This document shows positions 7,074 to 15,124 of a stretch of 64,000 nt of DNA, piece by piece. Numbering within the stretch: position 1 is the first letter of the stretch; each line of letters starts with the position of its first letter. Under the pieces are notes generated by a model, which ran no database searches, was not told the origin of the DNA, and saw only the letters and a program-made list of their open reading frames with translations. Source of the DNA: Edaphobacter acidisoli. GTDB lineage: Bacteria; Acidobacteriota; Terriglobia; Terriglobales; Acidobacteriaceae. The stretch covers positions 248,001 through 312,000 of the forward strand of contig NZ_BMJB01000002.1 of the NCBI RefSeq assembly GCF_014642855.1, written 5' to 3'. The translations under genes were made by a program, and so were the position numbers.

Positions 7074-8510
7074 GTGGAACTCAAGCGAATCCGGGTCATC
7101 GGCGGCGGCCTCGCCGGCCCCGAAGCCGCCCTCCAGGCCGCCCGCTTCGGCTGCCCGGTCGATCTCTTCGAGATGCGCCCCACTCGCTCCACCGAAGCCC
7201 ACCAGACCGCCGACTTCGCCGAACTCGTCTGCTCCAACTCCCTCAAGTCCGAATCCGAAAACACCGCTCCCTGGCTCCTCAAGCAGGAGATGCGCCTCGC
7301 TGGCAGCATCCTCCTCGCCGAAGCCGACGCCTCCGCCGTCCCCGCTGGCCATGCCCTCGCGGTAGACCGGGTGGAATTTTCCAGAAGAGTCGCCGCCCGC
7401 ATCGCCGCCGAGCCCCGCATCACCGTCCACCGCGAAGAGATTACCCATCTCGACGAGTCTGACACCGAAACCATCACCATCCTCGCCACCGGCCCGCTCA
7501 CCAGCCCCGCACTGGCCACCGAACTCCAGCGTCTCACCGACTCCACTCACCTCGCCTTCTACGACTCCATCAGCCCCATCGTCGACGCCACCACCATCGA
7601 CATGGAGAAGGTCTACTTCGCCGCCCGCTGGGACAAGGGCACCGCCGACTACATCAACTGCCCCTTCACCAAAGAAGAGTACGAAGCCTTCCTCGAGGCC
7701 CTCACTGCCGCCGAAACCGTCCCCGCCAAAGAGTGGGAGCAAATTCCCACGGAGAGTGATGGAAAAGAGTTGTCATCCTTCCGCGTAGCGGGAGGACCTG
7801 CTTCTCCCCGCCAGCCAGAAACGCCCGCTTACTTCGAAGGCTGCCTCCCCATCGAAGAGACCGCGCGCCGAGGCCCGGACACGCTCCGCTTCGGCCCCAT
7901 GAAGCCCGCAGGCCTTACCAACCCAAAGACCGGCAAGTGGCCCTACGCCGTCGTCCAGCTCCGTCAGGAGAACCTACGCGCTGACAGCTACAACCTCGTC
8001 GGCTTCCAGAACCACCTCAAGTTTGGCGAGCAGCAGCGCGTCCTGCGCCTGATCCCCGGCCTCGAAAACGCGACCTTCCTCCGCTACGGACAGATCCACC
8101 GCAACACCTACATCAACGCCCCCACGCTGCTCACCGATACGCTCCAGCTCAAACAACACCCGAACATCCTCATCGCAGGGCAACTCAGCGGCGTCGAAGG
8201 CTACACCGAATCTATTGCAAGTGGCATGCTCGCCGGACGCTACGCTGCAGCCCTCGCACAAGGCGAGCGACCCACACCTGCACCACGCGCCAGCGCCAAC
8301 GGCAGTCTCACCCACTACATCACCCACGCCGAAAGCAAAAGATTTCAGCCCGCCAACATCACCTTCGACCTGCTCCTGCCGCTCGAAGAAGAGCTGCGCA
8401 AGAAGATTCGCGACAAAAAAGAGCGCCATAGGATCCAATGTGACCGTGCGCTCGAAGCCTGGAAAACGTGGCTCGATCAAACTGTCCCGTGTGCAGCCGG
8501 TGCCAGCTAA
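7074..8510 (+). CDS. trmFO: tRNA (uracil-5-)-methyltransferase, folate/FAD-dependent
   Basis: TrmFO uses methylenetetrahydrofolate and FADH2 to make m5U54 in the tRNA T-loop. The 478-aa protein starts with GTG; the FAD-binding motif RVIGGGLAGPEAALQAA lies at once after it, then ELVCSNSLKSE and DSISPIVDA. The C-terminal part has QLSGVEGYTESIASG. Between VPAKEWE and YFEGCLPIEE there is an extra stretch of about 25-30 residues (near 224-253) not expected in the family; it is encoded by a palindromic repeat (7776-7796). The transposon sits 22 bp before the start, which probably separates trmFO from its original promoter. The stop overlaps the convergent egtD stop by 4 bp. Confidence 0.95.
   Translation: MELKRIRVIGGGLAGPEAALQAARFGCPVDLFEMRPTRSTEAHQTADFAELVCSNSLKSESENTAPWLLKQEMRLAGSILLAEADASAVPAGHALAVDRVEFSRRVAARIAAEPRITVHREEITHLDESDTETITILATGPLTSPALATELQRLTDSTHLAFYDSISPIVDATTIDMEKVYFAARWDKGTADYINCPFTKEEYEAFLEALTAAETVPAKEWEQIPTESDGKELSSFRVAGGPASPRQPETPAYFEGCLPIEETARRGPDTLRFGPMKPAGLTNPKTGKWPYAVVQLRQENLRADSYNLVGFQNHLKFGEQQRVLRLIPGLENATFLRYGQIHRNTYINAPTLLTDTLQLKQHPNILIAGQLSGVEGYTESIASGMLAGRYAAALAQGERPTPAPRASANGSLTHYITHAESKRFQPANITFDLLLPLEEELRKKIRDKKERHRIQCDRALEAWKTWLDQTVPCAAGAS
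7776..7796. repeat. Palindromic repeat embedded in trmFO coding sequence
   Basis: TCCTTCCGC (7776-7784) pairs with GCGGGAGGA (7788-7796) around a GTA loop: nine pairs, one of them G-U. A related motif is intergenic at 2996-3015. It is in frame and encodes part of an insertion relative to normal TrmFO. Confidence 0.7.
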
Positions 8511-9535
8511 ACAGCCGACGCAAGCGTAACCGCAAACAGTTTTGCATCATCGTTCCACGTATGCGTCGCTCTGAAGCCAGTATCACTCAGTAGCGACTCC
8601 ACCGCCTCCGGCGTGAATTTGTAACTGTTCTCGGTATGAATCGTCTCGCCGCGAGCAAATGTCAGAATCATCGCATCTCCCGCGCTGTTCGCCGGAACAT
8701 GGACTCGCTGCGCGCACAAAGACTCAAGGTGCATCTCGATCCGCGACTCCCGCGCATTCCAGATGGCCTTGTGACGGAAAGCCGACAGATCGAAGTCAGC
8801 GTCCAGCTCTCGATTGAGCCGCTCCAGCACGTTGCGATTGAAAGCAGCAGTCACGCCAGCCGCATCGTTGTAAGCAGCAAGCATTGCAGTGACATCCTTC
8901 ACCAGGTCCGCACCGAGCAGGAACTGGTCACCCGGAAGGAGCTGAGCCCGTAGATTCTGCAGCAGAGCAAGTGCTTCATTTGGAGTGAAGTTACCGATGC
9001 TCGACCCAATGTAAAGCGCCAACGTACGCGTATTGGGCAAGCGGTTCTCAGGCAGAGGCTCGCGTGTATAGTCCGCGACCTGACAGCGCACGGAGACACC
9101 AGGAACACGACCCAGAATGTTCTTCCTCGCGCTCTCCAGTGCTGTAGCCGAGACATCGACCGGCTGATATACAACGCTGCCTTGCAACCGCACAGCAGCC
9201 TCCAGCATGATCCTGGTCTTCGCAGCCGAGCCGGCACCTGGCTCAATCAGGGTGAGCGTCTGGCGAGGTTCTCCAGCCGCAACGCGGACGATCTCATCAG
9301 CATGCGCAGTGAAAATAGCCCGCTCGGTGCGGGTCAGGTAATACTCTGGCAGTGCTGTGATCTGTTCGAAGAGCTGCGATCCGGCCTCGTCGTAGAAAAG
9401 CCAGGGTGAGAGAGTCTTTGGAGTTGAAGTCAGCCCAACCCGAGTTTCGTCTGCGACCGCCTCACTGGCAGTAGCGACGGGAAGAGGCTCGAGAACCAGG
9501 GCGGATGTTTCAGGAGTCGCAGAGTAGAGTGGCAC
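8507..9535 (-). CDS. egtD: L-histidine N-alpha-methyltransferase (ergothioneine biosynthesis)
   Basis: EgtD trimethylates histidine with SAM to give hercynine, the first step of ergothioneine synthesis. The protein is 342 aa, within the usual 320-350. The SAM-binding region is LIEPGAGSAAKTRIML, followed by LYIGSSIGNF and LLGADLVKD. The family-specific histidine-binding block AFNRNVLERLNRELDADF with RIEMHL is intact. The start is GTG at 9535 with AAGGAC upstream. It lies on the same strand as egtB, but a His-rich gene and a terminator-like hairpin lie between, so egtD may have its own promoter in the 137 bp upstream. Confidence 0.95.
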   Translation of the reverse strand: MPLYSATPETSALVLEPLPVATASEAVADETRVGLTSTPKTLSPWLFYDEAGSQLFEQITALPEYYLTRTERAIFTAHADEIVRVAAGEPRQTLTLIEPGAGSAAKTRIMLEAAVRLQGSVVYQPVDVSATALESARKNILGRVPGVSVRCQVADYTREPLPENRLPNTRTLALYIGSSIGNFTPNEALALLQNLRAQLLPGDQFLLGADLVKDVTAMLAAYNDAAGVTAAFNRNVLERLNRELDADFDLSAFRHKAIWNARESRIEMHLESLCAQRVHVPANSAGDAMILTFARGETIHTENSYKFTPEAVESLLSDTGFRATHTWNDDAKLFAVTLASAV

Positions 9536-9672
9536 TGTTCAAGTCCTTCCCGACTGCTGTATTTGCTGATCTTGTGTCCTGACAGCTCTCCGGATTGGAT
9601 GCCAATTGCGGATAAGAAGTTACAGCGAAGAACATCCTGCTGACATAACGCTGTCAGTAGCGTATCTCACAC

Positions 9673-9706
9673 GCTAAAGAGGCCGCCCATCGGCGGCCTC
9701 TTTAGC
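9673..9706. terminator. Bidirectional terminator-like hairpin between the His-rich gene and egtD
   Basis: A perfect 15-bp stem (9673-9687 with 9692-9706) has a 4-nt loop and AAAG/CTTT at its base. It lies just downstream of the His-rich gene stop codon. Confidence 0.75.
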
Positions 9707-9723
9707 GATGAAATTTCTGGCGA

Positions 9724-10254
9724 TCAGCGATGAGTTGCGGCCACCGTTCCCACAAGGTCGACGACATCCGAGATGATGCGTGTCGTCGGGTTATAGGCTA
9801 CGACGTAGCCACCGTAGTAGCCATAGGCATAACCCGGCGGCGGCGGAGCCATCCCTGCATAGTAAGCCGGCGGGACTGCCTGTATGGCGTATGTGGGTGG
9901 GATGTAGTACCCGGCGTAGAAGTGCGGACGCCCATGCGGATAGCGGCGCCAGTGGTCGGCGTCGCGAGAGTAGTAGCGCTCGAAATGGTCGCGGTCCCCA
10001 CCGTGAAAGTGGAAATCTTCGCCGTGCTTCTCGCGGCCGTAGGCATGTCCGCGCCCGTTGTCGTAGTGGTCGTGGCCATGGTTGTCGTTGCCGTGACCGT
10101 GGCCATTGCCCTGGTCATGATAGCCGTCGTCGTGTCCATGCCCGTGTCCGTGATCGTCGTCCTGGCCATGCGCGACTGCCAGACCAACGGCCGTGGCCAG
10201 CATGGGAACAAGTGCCCATCTGGCGAATTTCATAACTGTGCGGCTGATTCTCAT
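9724..10254 (-). CDS. Secreted His/Asp/Gly-rich protein, RcnB-like C-terminus
   Basis: The 176-aa product has a signal peptide (MRISRTVMKFARWALVPML...). A segment at about residues 30-85 follows in which roughly every third residue is His (repeats of HGHGHD, GHGNDNHGHDH type). The C-terminal part, IPPTYAIQAVPP through GGYVVAYNPTTRIISDVV, looks like the short RcnB-type periplasmic domain. Such His-rich tracts bind Ni, Co, Cu or Zn, so a periplasmic metal buffer is plausible. The start has a good AAGGAG at proper spacing. It lies between egtB and egtD on the same strand and ends in a strong hairpin. Confidence 0.85.
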   Translation of the reverse strand: MRISRTVMKFARWALVPMLATAVGLAVAHGQDDDHGHGHGHDDGYHDQGNGHGHGNDNHGHDHYDNGRGHAYGREKHGEDFHFHGGDRDHFERYYSRDADHWRRYPHGRPHFYAGYYIPPTYAIQAVPPAYYAGMAPPPPGYAYGYYGGYVVAYNPTTRIISDVVDLVGTVAATHR

Positions 10255-10416
10255 TGGAGCTCCTTCTCGAAAAGCTGGAATTGGATGATGAAATGCGACT
10301 CATTGAGCGGTCTTTGCCGCTTCTTCCAAACCAAGGCTAATCAGAGGTAGCTCAGAGAGCGTATGCCCGAGTCTTCCTTGGGCAGTATAGCCCACGCTTA
10401 AAGATGTCCCACCTTG

Positions 10417-11742
10417 CTAAACAGTTGGCTTTGAATCCTGCGCCAGCCGCAAACCACTGAACTGCCAGCGCGTGGCCGGCGTGAAGAAGTTGCGATATGT
10501 TGCGCGTATGTGTGTCGCCGGAGTCACACACGAGCCGCCGCGCAGCACCATCTGCGACGACATGAACTTCCCGTTGTACTCACCCAGGGCACCGGGGAGT
10601 GGTTTGTATCCGGGATAGCCAGTGTATGGACTTGCCGTCCACTCCCACGCATCGCCAAAGATCTGCTGCAGGCCCTCTGCAGGAGTCGCAGGCATGGGAT
10701 GTAGCTTTCCGTTCTCAAGAAAATTATTGCTCTTGTTGTTCAAAGACGATGCAGCGGCGGCGTGCTCCCACTCGAACTCGGTTGGCAGGCGCTGTCCCGC
10801 CCAACGCGCGAAAGCATCGGCCTCAAAGAGACTGATGTGACACACAGGCGTCTCGCTCAACTCTTCAAGCGGTATGAAGCCATGCAGCGTGTATATGCGC
10901 CAGCCAGATTCAGTTGCATCATCTCGATGCCAGTAAAGCGGCGCTTGCCAGCTCTCAGCGCGCATCACTGCCCATCCTTCCGAAAGCCAGAGTTCAGGCC
11001 TGCCGTAGCCGTTCTGCTCGATAAAGGCCAGGTATTCCGCACACGTGACGAGCCGCGTGGCCAGACGGAAGGGCTGCAAATAGATGCGATGGCGTGGAGT
11101 CTCGTTATCAAACGCAAATGCTTCCGTGCGGACATCAGCCGGATTAGGTGTAATGCCTATCTCAACAAGTCCGCCAGCAAAATCCATCCATTCGAGCGGA
11201 GGTGCAATCACATCAGCCGAGTTCTGCCCGTCAGTCTGCGCAAGATATGCCGGATGCAGCGGGTTGGTAAACAGGGCATGCTTGATGTCGGTTGCAATTA
11301 GCTCCTGGTGCTGCTGTTCATGCGAGAGGCCAAGCACAATACGGCGTGCGGCTTCATCGGCTACCGGCTGAGCGAGCAAACCCGCAATCGCCACATCGAC
11401 GTGCTCCCGGTACGCAAGAATAGCGTCCAGCGGAGGACGCGAAAACGACGCGCGCAGTTTCTTCTCCGGCATCTCGCCAAGCGAGTTGTAGTAGCTGTTG
11501 AAGAGCCAGCGAAAGTCAGGATGGAATGGTTGGTAGTGTCTGTCGAATTCTGCCAGGACAAAAGTCTCGAAGAACCAGCTTGTATGTGCCAGATGCCATT
11601 TGGAGGGGCTTGCTTCAGGACACGACTGCACCATCAGGTCCTCAGGCGATAGCGGACGACACAGATCAAGCGTCGCTTGGCGGACATTCTTGTACTGCGC
11701 AAGCAGGTATGCGGTAGAGGCTTGATCCGAGTATGCAGGCAT
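10417..11742 (-). CDS. egtB: Ergothioneine biosynthesis sulfoxide synthase
   Basis: EgtB is the non-haem iron enzyme that joins hercynine to cysteine or gamma-Glu-Cys with O2. The protein is 441 aa, normal length. The N-terminal DinB-like domain gives the iron ligands: the WHLAHTSWFFE motif (H53) and HEQQHQEL (H141 and H145). The C-terminal formylglycine-generating-enzyme (FGE-sulfatase) fold shows CHISLFEADAFARWAGQRLPTE and LRGGSCVTP near the end. With egtD nearby the first two steps of the pathway are encoded here; no egtC or egtE is visible in the window. Confidence 0.95.
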   Translation of the reverse strand: MPAYSDQASTAYLLAQYKNVRQATLDLCRPLSPEDLMVQSCPEASPSKWHLAHTSWFFETFVLAEFDRHYQPFHPDFRWLFNSYYNSLGEMPEKKLRASFSRPPLDAILAYREHVDVAIAGLLAQPVADEAARRIVLGLSHEQQHQELIATDIKHALFTNPLHPAYLAQTDGQNSADVIAPPLEWMDFAGGLVEIGITPNPADVRTEAFAFDNETPRHRIYLQPFRLATRLVTCAEYLAFIEQNGYGRPELWLSEGWAVMRAESWQAPLYWHRDDATESGWRIYTLHGFIPLEELSETPVCHISLFEADAFARWAGQRLPTEFEWEHAAAASSLNNKSNNFLENGKLHPMPATPAEGLQQIFGDAWEWTASPYTGYPGYKPLPGALGEYNGKFMSSQMVLRGGSCVTPATHIRATYRNFFTPATRWQFSGLRLAQDSKPTV

Positions 11743-11839
11743 GGTCTTTCCAGAGTGCCGGACTGTAAAGCGAACGATTCGTTGGATGCTTCAGGGACAG
11801 CGTTCGTTGCTGAAATCTGACTAAGTATTCGTCGGAGGG

Positions 11840-12304
11840 TTAGTCCAGAATGCGCCGCACCATGCGCCGCACTGTTTCCGTCGCCACGCCAAAGACAACA
11901 TGCAGAGTGATCTGGCGGGCGCGTTCGCGTGGAGTCTCGGTCATTGGAGTTGCTGCTAGCCCAAGCGCTGCCAATGATCCGTCCTGCTTGAGCGAGGCCA
12001 ACGCCATGCCAAACCCAGCGCCCTCTTTAGCAGTAGCCTGCGGGTAGAACTCCGCGACTGCGCCATAAGCAGCGCCAGCAAGCGCGCCTTCGGCCCAGAG
12101 CGCCTTCGAGTTATGGGTCTGCACTGGCAGAACGAGTACGTTGTGGGTTCGTGTTACGGCAGGAGCAGTCTGGGGTTCCGCTGCGCTGCCTGTAATCGAT
12201 GGGTAGAACTTCTCAGCCATGGACTTCACCGCAACTGCAGCAAGTCCACCGATCAATCCTGCCAGCAGTCCTTTAGCTAACGATTTGGAGGGCTTTTTGC
12301 TCAT
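11840..12304 (-). CDS. DUF1440 (YagU-like) membrane protein
   Basis: A 154-aa protein resembling the DUF1440/YagU inner-membrane family. It starts MSKKPSKSLAKGLLAGLIGGLAAVAVK, with one glycine-rich hydrophobic helix, then two further hydrophobic stretches (ALWAEGALAGAAYGAVAEF and the final ITLHVVFGVATETVRR helix). No catalytic motif is seen. E. coli YagU has been linked to acid tolerance; whether this holds here is unknown. It begins five bases after the lipoprotein gene stop and is presumably in the same operon. Confidence 0.75.
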   Translation of the reverse strand: MSKKPSKSLAKGLLAGLIGGLAAVAVKSMAEKFYPSITGSAAEPQTAPAVTRTHNVLVLPVQTHNSKALWAEGALAGAAYGAVAEFYPQATAKEGAGFGMALASLKQDGSLAALGLAATPMTETPRERARQITLHVVFGVATETVRRMVRRILD

Positions 12305-12309
12305 AGGGT

Positions 12310-12861
12310 TTAGTTGCGGCCTGTGTCAGTCCAGTCGTAAGCGACGATGCCCAGATCGTTTAGCGTTTTCTCCACGGTCTCGATGTTGCGCCGCACCTGT
12401 GGTTGGTCCGCAGCTGGTACTTGGTGTGCCTCTTCTACTGCGATGACTCGCCCATAAGGCCAGGCGCTTTGCGGAATTGCATTCAGCGCAGTCGCAAGGT
12501 CGCTGACGCGTACATTCAGGTCTTGGCGGCGCGCACCTGCCGGCCGCAACATGCCACCCAGCCCCATCGTGCTGGTATTGGCATCAGCCAGCATCACATG
12601 TAGCGTCACCATCTCGCCCTGCACGGTGACGTAAGGATTCTCCCAAGCCGAAAGGCTCTTCACTGCCATATAGAGAGACTTCGACGGCGGTGGAATCTCA
12701 TCCAACTGCTGCCGTGAAGCATCGGCGATCTGCTGTTGCTCTGCAGCAATTGCGCGCTGCTCGACTGCGCTTGGAGGAGCAGCATGCTGGCAGCCGGCAA
12801 GAACGAACGACGCAACAAGAGCAGGGAAGAAGACAAGGTGTTTACGCACAGTCTCCAGCAT
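12310..12861 (-). CDS. Hypothetical lipoprotein
   Basis: The 183-aa product begins MLETVRKHLVFFPALVASF with a lipobox VLAGC at residues 20-24, so it is probably lipid-anchored. The mature part contains a short Glu/Gln-rich helix (VEQRAIAAEQQQIADASRQQ) and then a beta-rich domain with no motif I recognise. An in-frame TTG at 12873 is a less likely start. It lies between the enoyl-CoA hydratase gene (51 bp upstream) and the DUF1440 gene (5 bp downstream), all on the minus strand. Confidence 0.75.
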   Translation of the reverse strand: MLETVRKHLVFFPALVASFVLAGCQHAAPPSAVEQRAIAAEQQQIADASRQQLDEIPPPSKSLYMAVKSLSAWENPYVTVQGEMVTLHVMLADANTSTMGLGGMLRPAGARRQDLNVRVSDLATALNAIPQSAWPYGRVIAVEEAHQVPAADQPQVRRNIETVEKTLNDLGIVAYDWTDTGRN

Positions 12862-12912
12862 ACCAAGCCGCAATGGGCGAAAAAAGCCCCCAAAGACGAC
12901 GAATGCAGAACC

Positions 12913-13695
12913 TCAACGCCCCGTCCAGACGGCGGAACGTTTTTCAAGAAATGCCGTTGTGCCTTCAGCTTTATCCGCAGTACCGCACAAACGCCCGAAG
13001 ATCTCAGCCTCCGTCTCGATAGCGGCTTCAAGCCCCAGATTGCAGCCGCGTTCGACGGCTTCCACGCATCCCGCAATTGCCAGTGGAGCCATGCCGGCGA
13101 TGGCCCGGGCCAGCTCCTGCCCACGCGCCGCCAGCCGGTCGGCGGGAATGACCTCATCGACCAGCCCAATCCGCAATGCCTCGGTTGCCGAAATCATCTC
13201 GCCGGTCAACAGCATCTTCAGTGCTGCAGACCGACCTACCAGCCGAGGCAGACGCTGCGACCCGCCGTAGCCGGGAATCAGCCCAAGCTTCACCTCGGGC
13301 TGGCCCAGTCGGGCAGTCTCGCTGGCCAGGCGCATCGTACAGGCCAGCGCAAGCTCGCACCCTCCGCCGAGTGCGAAGCCGTTGACCAGCGCGATCACTG
13401 GCTTACCGCACGTCTCGATCAAACGAAAGACGCCCTGTCCGCGCCGTGCCTTTTCGGTTCCCGTAATGGCATTGGTAGCGGCAAGCTCGTTGATGTCCGC
13501 CCCGGCAGCAAAAGCCTTCTCGCCCGAGCCCGTCAGCAGAATCACGCGAACAGACGCATCTTCCTTGAGCCTCAGAAATACTCGCTCCAGCTCATCGAAG
13601 ACCTGACTGTTCAAAGCGTGCAGTACCTTCGGACGGTTCAGCGTGATAGTTGCGATCTGGTTCTCGACTTCGCACAGCAGCGTCTCGTAGCTCAT
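12913..13695 (-). CDS. Enoyl-CoA hydratase/isomerase family protein
   Basis: A 260-aa crotonase-fold enzyme that hydrates 2-enoyl-CoA in fatty acid or related acyl-CoA breakdown. The oxyanion-hole segments are visible: GSGEKAFAAGADINEL and PVIALVNGFALGGGCELALACT. Both catalytic glutamates are in place, in GGGCELAL and in GQPEVKLGLIPGYGG, which supports true hydratase activity. The start at 13695 is chosen because it has GGAGAAG at good spacing and matches the family N-terminus. The gene is divergent from ribH with 63 bp between the start codons. The exact acyl substrate cannot be told. Confidence 0.93.
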   Translation of the reverse strand: MSYETLLCEVENQIATITLNRPKVLHALNSQVFDELERVFLRLKEDASVRVILLTGSGEKAFAAGADINELAATNAITGTEKARRGQGVFRLIETCGKPVIALVNGFALGGGCELALACTMRLASETARLGQPEVKLGLIPGYGGSQRLPRLVGRSAALKMLLTGEMISATEALRIGLVDEVIPADRLAARGQELARAIAGMAPLAIAGCVEAVERGCNLGLEAAIETEAEIFGRLCGTADKAEGTTAFLEKRSAVWTGR

Positions 13696-13758
13696 CGGCG
13701 TCTTCTCCAACTCCACACAATACAGGCAAAGATACCTGAGACGGTACAATCGAACTCT

Positions 13759-14655
13759 ATGATCAAGGCAATCACGCTGGTGAAGGCCATCAGCTCGCCA
13801 GAGACATTCGACCGTCTTAATAGCCTTTTTTTGTCGCTCGGCTTTGAGCCGGGCAAGGGCTGGAACGACGCCAACGGTCCAGGCCGTGGTACTTCGCTGC
13901 TGGCTCCGCTGGCGAACCTTGAGATGGTCACAGGTCGTCTTCCCGCCGTTCCGCCTCTGCTGATTGAAGTCACGAATCTCGACGCAATCCACACCGCAGT
14001 CGAGCGCTGGATGCTCAGCAGCTATCGCACCGAAGAGGTCGCTGCGCTGCTCACCAAACCCGAGTTGACGCACTGGAACTCACGCCTCTTCACCGTCCGG
14101 CTCGCCACAGGCGACACCGACGACCTGCTCCTCGGCTTCTGGCAGTCGGAGAACCCGTTGCACAACAAGCCTGTTGCTATCGAAGGCGGCCTCTCCGCAG
14201 AAGGCATGAAGTTCGCCGTCATCACCACGCGCTGGAACACCGTCATTACCGATCGCTTGTTGCAGGGTGCGCTTGACGGCCTTTATCGCAGCGGAGCAAA
14301 GAAGCCAGACGTCGAAATCGTTCGCGTGCCAGGAGCATGGGAAATTCCCTCTGCCGCCCGCACACTCGCCGAATCGAAGCGTTTCGATGCCATCGTCACG
14401 CTGGGTTGCCTGTTGCGCGGAGAAACCGCACACTACGAGGCCATCTACAACGAAGTTGCGCGCGGAATCGGCCAGTCGCAACAGGAGACAGGCATTCCCC
14501 ATGCATTCGGGGTGCTAACCTGCGAGACCCTCGAACAGGCGCTAGACCGCGCCGGCCTGAAGGCAGGTAACAAGGGCTTTGAGGCAGCCATCGCAGCCAT
14601 CGAAATGGTCTCCATTCAGCGCAAGATCAAAGCAGACGAGCGAGGAGCAAAGTAG
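13759..14655 (+). CDS. ribH: 6,7-dimethyl-8-ribityllumazine synthase with N-terminal VOC-like domain
   Basis: RibH condenses an aminopyrimidinedione with dihydroxybutanone phosphate, the penultimate step of riboflavin synthesis. The C-terminal ~165 residues are a full lumazine synthase: GLSAEGMKFAVITTRWN, PGAWEIPSAAR, and GETAHYEAI with the catalytic His. The N-terminal ~130 residues (MIKAITLVKAISSPETFDRL...) resemble a glyoxalase/VOC-fold domain. The whole 298-aa frame is open. No good internal ribosome binding site is seen before the RibH part (ATG 14206), so this looks like a real fusion. nusB follows immediately (TAGATG), the common ribH-nusB order. Confidence 0.9.
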   Translation: MIKAITLVKAISSPETFDRLNSLFLSLGFEPGKGWNDANGPGRGTSLLAPLANLEMVTGRLPAVPPLLIEVTNLDAIHTAVERWMLSSYRTEEVAALLTKPELTHWNSRLFTVRLATGDTDDLLLGFWQSENPLHNKPVAIEGGLSAEGMKFAVITTRWNTVITDRLLQGALDGLYRSGAKKPDVEIVRVPGAWEIPSAARTLAESKRFDAIVTLGCLLRGETAHYEAIYNEVARGIGQSQQETGIPHAFGVLTCETLEQALDRAGLKAGNKGFEAAIAAIEMVSIQRKIKADERGAK

Positions 14656-15078
14656 ATGGGAACTCGCCGCAAATCACGCGAACTTACCCTGCAAATGCTC
14701 TATCAAGGCGATCTCGGTAAGCAAACCCCAGACGAAGTGCGCAAGGTCTTCTGGTCCTCGACCACTGACGTCGACGCCGAGACGCGCGGCTTCGCCGAAG
14801 ACCTCTATCGCGTAGCCACAACGCGCAAGGAAGAGATCGATCAGATCATCGAAGCACATGCGCAGAACTGGCGTATCGAGCGCATGCCCGCAGTAGATCG
14901 CAATCTCATGCGCGGAGCAGTCGCCGAGATGCTCGGCTTCCCCAATACACCAGCGGCCATCGTCATCAATGAGAGCCTAGAAGTAGCCCGCCGCTACGCC
15001 GCGCCCGAGTCCATCCATTTCCTTAATGGCGTGCTCGATGCCATCGCGCGCGACCTCATGAAGCAGCGCCTCGGCTAA
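14656..15078 (+). CDS. nusB: Transcription antitermination factor NusB
   Basis: NusB with NusE (S10) binds boxA RNA and supports rRNA antitermination. The 140-aa protein starts GTRRKSRELTLQMLYQGDL, the conserved Arg-rich boxA-binding helix, and ends with the typical block NTPAAIVINESLEVARRYA...FLNGVLDAI. Its ATG directly abuts the ribH stop, so it is translationally coupled. Confidence 0.96.
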   Translation: MGTRRKSRELTLQMLYQGDLGKQTPDEVRKVFWSSTTDVDAETRGFAEDLYRVATTRKEEIDQIIEAHAQNWRIERMPAVDRNLMRGAVAEMLGFPNTPAAIVINESLEVARRYAAPESIHFLNGVLDAIARDLMKQRLG

Positions 15079-15124
15079 ACCTGATGCGGATGTTGGCCCG
15101 GAGCATCTAAACTGCTCAAGAGCC

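Noticed and set aside
12736..13758. Upstream extension of the ribH frame
   Set aside because: The extension is antisense to the enoyl-CoA hydratase gene, which is well supported; the ATG at 13759 fits the VOC domain start.
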